From assembly GCA_021160355.1 (NCBI GenBank), contig JAGHCS010000131.1:1-6516 (forward strand): 6,516 nucleotides of DNA, in the 5' to 3' direction. A model generated the notes under the pieces. It worked only from the letters and a program-made list of their open reading frames with translations, was not told the origin of the DNA and did not search any database. The position numbers and the translations under genes were made by a program. The stretch comes from Candidatus Cloacimonadota bacterium (GTDB lineage: Bacteria; Cloacimonadota; Cloacimonadia; JGIOTU-2). Below are positions 6,445 through 6,516 of the stretch, piece after piece (the first letter of the stretch is position 1; each line of letters starts with the position of its first letter).

Positions 6445-6450
6445 TAGCCC

Positions 6451-6516
6451 ATGATAAAATTTAGAGCATACAGTCAGGATCAGGGATTGGCGTTGCCACC
6501 CTATTTGGATGAATTA
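6451..6516 (+). CDS. IS1182-family transposase, N-terminal 22 codons (cut by window edge)
   Basis: The frame from ATG 6451 stays open to the window end and begins MIKFRAYSQDQ, then residues 13-22 read LALPPYLDEL. The pattern F-x-x-Y-x-Q-D-Q followed by L-P-P-x-L-D-E is the characteristic beginning of IS1182/IS5-type DDE transposases (the DUF772 N-terminal domain). The catalytic DDE core is outside the window, so I cannot say whether the gene is intact. There is no ribosome binding site (TTTTAGCCC precedes the ATG). The upstream terminal-repeat-like sequence and promoter spacing support this as the true start. Confidence 0.7.
   Translation, partial: MIKFRAYSQDQGLALPPYLDEL

Larger units (their letters stand above)
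6390..6516 (+). mobile_element. Left end of an IS1182-like insertion sequence (partial)
   Basis: GGGGCTGTCCCACAACCCC (6390-6408) resembles the GGGGCTGTC-type terminal repeats of IS1182-like elements, and it lies 42 bp before an IS1182-type transposase start. It can also fold on itself (GGGGcTGT with ACAaCCCC, one mismatch). The exact boundary near 6390 is inferred; TACATGTA (6381-6388) just outside is a palindrome and may be the target. The right end lies beyond the window. Confidence 0.6.

Noticed and set aside
6159..6516. CRISPR array or tRNA in the right-hand gap
   Set aside because: The repeats differ in their middles and orientation with no regular spacing, and no cloverleaf or T-loop (GGTTCGAATC-like) sequence is seen.

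Overview
The window is an AT-rich piece (roughly 40% G+C by eye) of a bacterial chromosome. All six complete genes are on the + strand. They form two tight, mostly housekeeping clusters, followed by a repeat-rich gap and the left end of an insertion sequence that runs off the window. Heptose-nucleotide genes indicate a Gram-negative cell with an outer membrane and LPS-type glycolipid. The 4Fe-4S-type PurF, the PflX-type radical SAM protein and the dispersed 'TGTCATCCTGAG...'-like hairpin repeats would fit an anaerobic, environmental lineage such as Cloacimonadota or another FCB-group phylum. That taxonomic guess is weak and rests on general style, not on a marker comparison.

Layout. Bases 1-106 probably hold the last 34 codons of an upstream gene. 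Bases 147-3526 hold der (ribosome-assembly GTPase), plsY (first acylation step of phospholipid synthesis) and purF (first committed step of purine synthesis). der and plsY overlap by 4 bp (ATGA), and plsY and purF are 9 bp apart, so the three look co-transcribed. A weak AT-rich hairpin with a T-run follows purF. The 158-bp gap 3527-3684 also contains an AT palindrome and a G+C-rich, structured block of about 68 bp that resembles no gene. Bases 3685-5141 hold rfaE1 and rfaE2, again overlapping by ATGA. They are the kinase and adenylyltransferase halves that many proteobacteria carry as one HldE protein, and together they convert D,D-heptose 7-phosphate to ADP-heptose (with a phosphatase, GmhB, that is not in this window). 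Bases 5208-6158 encode a radical SAM protein of the PflX family, whose function is unknown.

Bases 6159-6516 contain two hairpin-forming relatives of a third repeat fragment found just upstream of the radical SAM gene. One of them ends in a T-run and could stop transcription. After it comes a GGGGCTGTCCC-type IS end, a sigma70-like promoter and the first 22 codons of an IS1182-like transposase, cut by the window edge. I see no CRISPR, tRNA, rRNA, phage or defence genes. The most interesting material is the repeat/IS junction at the right end, rather than a new multi-gene system.
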